From Planctomycetes bacterium GWF2_41_51 (lineage in GTDB: Bacteria > Planctomycetota > Phycisphaerae > Sedimentisphaerales > UBA12454): 42,217 nucleotides of DNA. Positions within the stretch are counted from its first letter, which is position 1; every line of letters begins with the position of its first letter. The stretch spans positions 1 to 42,217 of the forward strand of contig MHXZ01000008.1 of NCBI GenBank assembly GCA_001825665.1, in the 5' to 3' direction. Positions 39,856-42,217 of this stretch are shown piece by piece. The position numbers were made by a program, and so were the translations under genes. The notes below the pieces were generated by a model. That model was not told where the DNA came from and made no database searches. It saw only the letters and a list, made by a program, of their open reading frames with translations.

Positions 39856-41073
39856 ATGAGCAAACAACTGGTAAACTTAAGAAATAGGCTTTCGCGTGAT
39901 AGGAATAGGATTACTTATTTCCTTGATTTCATCGATGAGCAAGGCAAGAGACAAAGGCTTTCTCTTGGGCATAGCAACAAACGATTAGCGGAAAAGCAGC
40001 GAGCCGAAAAAGAACATGAATTACTTAGAGGTGTTGTTACACCCGAATCAATGAAACTCAGCAAGTTTATGGAAGACAGTCTTACGAAAACTGGTAAACA
40101 AATCAGGCAAAGCTCTAAAATAGAATATGAAAGAGCAATGAATCACTTTATTGATGCTGTCGGCAACATTGATTATCAATTTGTTACGCACAGGCATGGT
40201 GAGCATTTTTTGCAATATGCTCTCGATAAAGGTTGGAGTAAGGCCACTGTCAAGAAACGACTGCGTGAAATTAGCAGGTTCTTTCAGGTTGCTGTGCTTC
40301 GAGGTCAACTTGATGAAAATCCATTGAGAAATGTAAAAGCTCCAAAAGCCCCTAAGAAAAACATTCGCATATACTCCCTTGATGAATGTCGCAGGATGCT
40401 AAAGACGGCAACAGAATATAAAGGGCAAGATGGCTTAAACTGGGCCTTGCTAATCACTCTCGCCTTGACGACTGGTATGCGGAAAAGCGAAATACTGAAT
40501 GTTGTTTGGGACGACATTGACTTTGAGAAAATGACTATAGATGTTCAGGCCAAAAAAGAGACTGAATATACCTGGCAGTGGGATGTCAAGGATTCTGATT
40601 ACAGAACTTTGCCGCTTACCGAACAGGTAACACAGGTGCTAGCTGATCTTCAGACAAATTATCCGGCCTGCCATCCTTATGTTTTAATTCCTCCTGCAAG
40701 ATATGACCGTATTCAACACCTTCGAAGGCAAGGAAAATGGGATACAGTTAGTGCAAGACTTAAGATAGTAAATAATTTTACTCGCCAATTTAGTGAAATA
40801 CTAAAATTGGCAGCAGTCAAGCACGGCACATTCCACGACCTGAGAAGAACCGCCTTGAGCAATCTGATTGCCGAGGGGATTAGCGAATACCACGTAATGA
40901 AAATTGCAGGGCATGCCAAGTTTTCGACAACCCACGAATTTTATCTTGAAGTTACAGGCGATGTTTTGTCTCAAACAAGAAAAGCTGTCGAAAAAGGACT
41001 TGTGCAGAATTTGGCACACATTTGGCACGCACCCCATTCCGAAGAGGTCTCGGTAAAAAATAAAGCCTCGTAA
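39856..41073 (+). CDS. Island integrase (tyrosine recombinase)
   Basis: About 405 residues from ATG after AAAGGAGG. N-terminal arm-binding region (RNRLSRDRNRITYFLDFIDEQGKRQRLSLG), core-binding SAM-like domain, and a full catalytic domain: TTGMRKSEILNVVW (Arg I), HDLRRTAL (HxxR), GHAKFSTTHEFYLEV (His and Tyr). It points toward, and ends 28 bp from, the 3' end of tRNA-Asp, the usual geometry of a tRNA-integrating island. The frame upstream of 39856 overlaps the excisionase gene and lacks a start signal. Confidence 0.93.
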   Translation: MSKQLVNLRNRLSRDRNRITYFLDFIDEQGKRQRLSLGHSNKRLAEKQRAEKEHELLRGVVTPESMKLSKFMEDSLTKTGKQIRQSSKIEYERAMNHFIDAVGNIDYQFVTHRHGEHFLQYALDKGWSKATVKKRLREISRFFQVAVLRGQLDENPLRNVKAPKAPKKNIRIYSLDECRRMLKTATEYKGQDGLNWALLITLALTTGMRKSEILNVVWDDIDFEKMTIDVQAKKETEYTWQWDVKDSDYRTLPLTEQVTQVLADLQTNYPACHPYVLIPPARYDRIQHLRRQGKWDTVSARLKIVNNFTRQFSEILKLAAVKHGTFHDLRRTALSNLIAEGISEYHVMKIAGHAKFSTTHEFYLEVTGDVLSQTRKAVEKGLVQNLAHIWHAPHSEEVSVKNKAS

Positions 41074-41095
41074 GTGTTTAGCTTACAAGGCTTTA
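41061..41095. terminator. Shared terminator between integrase and tRNA-Asp
   Basis: Stem TAAAGCCTCGTAAG (41061-41074) and CTTACAAGGCTTTA (41082-41095) with one mismatch. On the minus strand six T residues follow, so it terminates the tRNA transcript; it also overlaps the integrase stop. Confidence 0.8.
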
Positions 41096-41100
41096 TCTAA

Positions 41101-41174
41101 CGAGGCCGAAGGGGCTCGAACCCTCAACCTTCGGATCGACAGTCCGATGCTCTAGCCAATTGAGCTACGGCCCC
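41101..41174 (-). tRNA. tRNA-Asp (anticodon GTC)
   Basis: A 74-nt cloverleaf without encoded CCA: acceptor GGGGCCG/CGGCCTC with one G-T pair, D-arm GCTC/GAGC, anticodon arm TCGGA-CTGTCGA-TCCGA with GTC, T-arm GAGGG-TTCGAGC-CCCTT, discriminator G as usual for Asp. It is the likely attachment gene of the island, with the integrase at its 3' side. I found no second copy of its 3' end in the window, so the other att site lies further left. Confidence 0.95.
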
Positions 41175-41499
41175 GAAACTTATTGAACGTACTAAAATAA
41201 TCATTAAAAAAAGTTTGTCAAGCTATTTAAAACCTTTTTTTGACGTTAGTTAGATGTTTTTTTATGGAAAAAGCACGTATTTTGGGACTATCAATACACA
41301 ATATGTTGTATCCTGCCTTATTTGCCTAAATAGCGGTTTCGGCACCAATTAAATTAAGATAAACAGGCCTGATAATCTGCGTTAATAGGGCTAAAAACGC
41401 AGTTTTAAAGCTATTATTGGGTTTTTAAATTTAAATAAAAAAAATGAAACTTTTTTAAAGTTTTGATTTTCATACAGACGATATCAGTATTGGAAGTAG

Positions 41500-41607
41500 T
41501 AAATAGTAAGCCGTTAAGGAATGACGGGACACAACATATAGGGGTTCGGTAGGGCGAACAGCCAAGACCCCTGAGTTAAGCCGGGAAAAGGGATTTTGAC
41601 GGCCTAA
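41500..41607 (+). ncRNA. Structured leader RNA, possibly a c-di-GMP-I (GEMM)-like riboswitch
   Basis: Three stems: CCGTTA/TGACGG with a GGAA-containing loop (41511-41527), followed by GGGACACAAC; GGGGT/ACCCC (41541-41571) enclosing TCG/CGA and followed internally by CAGCC; then GCCG..AAAA/TTTT..CGGC (41580-41603) before the SD. Hairpin-GGGAC(A/G)CAA and a downstream GGG..CAGCC..CCC hairpin recall the GEMM class, and the downstream gene is flagellar-type, a common c-di-GMP target. Key GEMM positions are not all matched, so the class is uncertain, though a structured leader seems likely. Confidence 0.4.
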
Positions 41608-41634
41608 GTTGAAAATGTGAAAGGTTTGAGCGGA

Positions 41635-41925
41635 ATGGAACAAAGTAAAATCAACAAATTTTTTCCCAGAAAAAGATTAACTTCGAATCAAAATGGATTT
41701 GAAAAATTGAATTCCATAGACGATTTAAGCACGGAAGAAATTCTGCAAGCACCTGCCAAGACACCACTTGGGCAACTTCTTGAAAAGATAGCAGAACTGC
41801 CGGAAGTCAGGTATGAAAAGATATCGACAGTACGGCGACAAATCTGTATGGGCGAATATCAGCTCGATGAAAAACTCGATGCATCTATAGATATGCTGCT
41901 GGAAGAACTCATCGTCGAAAAGTAG
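41635..41925 (+). CDS. flgM: FlgM-like anti-sigma-28 factor
   Basis: About 96 residues. The C-terminal half (VRYEKISTVRRQICMGEYQLDEKLDASIDMLLEELI) matches FlgM (D.RVEKI..IR..I..G.Y.VD...IA..ML), the part that binds sigma-28. The N-terminus is basic and variable. Several starts are possible (GTG 41617, TTG 41626); I chose the ATG, which leaves AAAGG about 10 nt upstream. It lies outside the island on the chromosomal side of tRNA-Asp and would control late flagellar genes. Confidence 0.7.
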   Translation: MEQSKINKFFPRKRLTSNQNGFEKLNSIDDLSTEEILQAPAKTPLGQLLEKIAELPEVRYEKISTVRRQICMGEYQLDEKLDASIDMLLEELIVEK

Positions 41926-41951
41926 ACCTCCAAAATACCAATCTAAATTTA

Positions 41952-41996
41952 AAAGGACTTACGGCCGGTCAATCTGCTGTAAGTCCTTTATTTTTG
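41952..41996 (+). terminator. Intrinsic terminator after the FlgM-like gene
   Basis: Perfect 11-bp stem AAAGGACTTAC (41952-41962) and GTAAGTCCTTT (41979-41989), 16-nt loop, then ATTTTTG. The rest of the window to 42217 shows no convincing gene. Confidence 0.9.
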
Positions 41997-42217
41997 GGCA
42001 AAATTTCAGATTTATTCCACATTTCCTTTTTCACGTAAATAAAGGACTTATGAACGGTTTTTAACACACAAGCTTCTGATTGGCAAATACTTATGACGAA
42101 TTTGCGAAAAATGAACAATTTTGCAAAAATTTGACAATTCTGTTCGGCACTATAATTGCTAAAGCCCCTTATATGGCTCATTTATGGTGCAATCAGTTAT
42201 TTACAAAGATTAGTTGC

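Noticed and set aside
1-41100. Second copy of the tRNA-Asp 3' end as an attachment site
   Set aside because: Searched by eye for the T-arm and acceptor sequence and found none; the left boundary appears to be outside the window.

Overview
The window looks like the right end of a large genomic island in a low-GC planctomycete, probably a Phycisphaerae/Sedimentisphaerales-type bacterium. I infer this from a PEP-CTERM sorting signal, the small cargo genes, retropepsin/DUF5678 genes and several diverged tyrosine recombinases; no rRNA or core marker is present, so the taxonomy is tentative. The right boundary is a tRNA-Asp(GTC) gene on the minus strand. A full-length integrase and an excisionase-like gene end just outside its 3' end. 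Beyond the tRNA lie apparently chromosomal genes: a structured 5' leader and a FlgM-like anti-sigma factor.

Left to right: (1) 77-9418 is a complete type I-C CRISPR-Cas locus on the minus strand, in the order cas3-cas5-cas8c-cas7-cas4-cas1-cas2-leader-array, with 13 intact repeats plus one degenerate terminal repeat. A 53-codon ORF resembling a cas3 N-terminus precedes cas3 and overlaps its start codon. (2) 9600-10589 holds the cas promoter, two inverted 28-bp dif-like sites with identical 6-bp centres, and a catalytic-domain-only tyrosine recombinase. (3) 10628-12958 holds two exported proteins and a DUF5678/retropepsin pair. (4) 13365-18448 is a plus-strand run of small uncharacterised genes leading into a compact ubiquitin-like conjugation cassette: beta-grasp Ubl, E2 fused to a very cysteine-rich zinc domain, JAMM protease and E1-like adenylyltransferase. 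An intrinsic terminator/attenuator separates the Ubl from the enzymes. (5) 18657-22167 holds a tail-anchored coiled-coil protein with a small partner, and an atypical recombinase preceded by a long inverted repeat. (6) 22436-25819 holds a double winged-helix protein, a coiled-coil protein and a HerA-type ATPase fused to a nuclease-like domain, with a convergent Vsr-like nuclease. (7) 25820-31263 is a minus-strand series of small unknown genes with strong ribosome-binding sites, interspersed with many stem-loops, including a tandem array with covarying stems and a dispersed structured repeat. (8) 31264-39433 holds a giant membrane KAP NTPase, a truncated DUF4416-methyltransferase gene abutting a truncated and frameshifted hsp70, and a VWA, a degenerate J-like protein and two membrane proteins. 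(9) 39518-41174 holds the excisionase-like protein, the integrase and tRNA-Asp.

The most interesting system is the ubiquitin-like cassette and its satellite small genes. It has the parts needed to activate (E1), transfer (E2), recognise (Cys-rich domain) and remove or process (JAMM) a ubiquitin-like modifier. In an island that also carries CRISPR-Cas, a KAP NTPase and a HerA-nuclease, a defence role is a reasonable inference but is not shown by the sequence. The dif-like inverted pair beside the cas promoter and a recombinase gene, and the structured-RNA array, are the best non-protein candidates for something undescribed.
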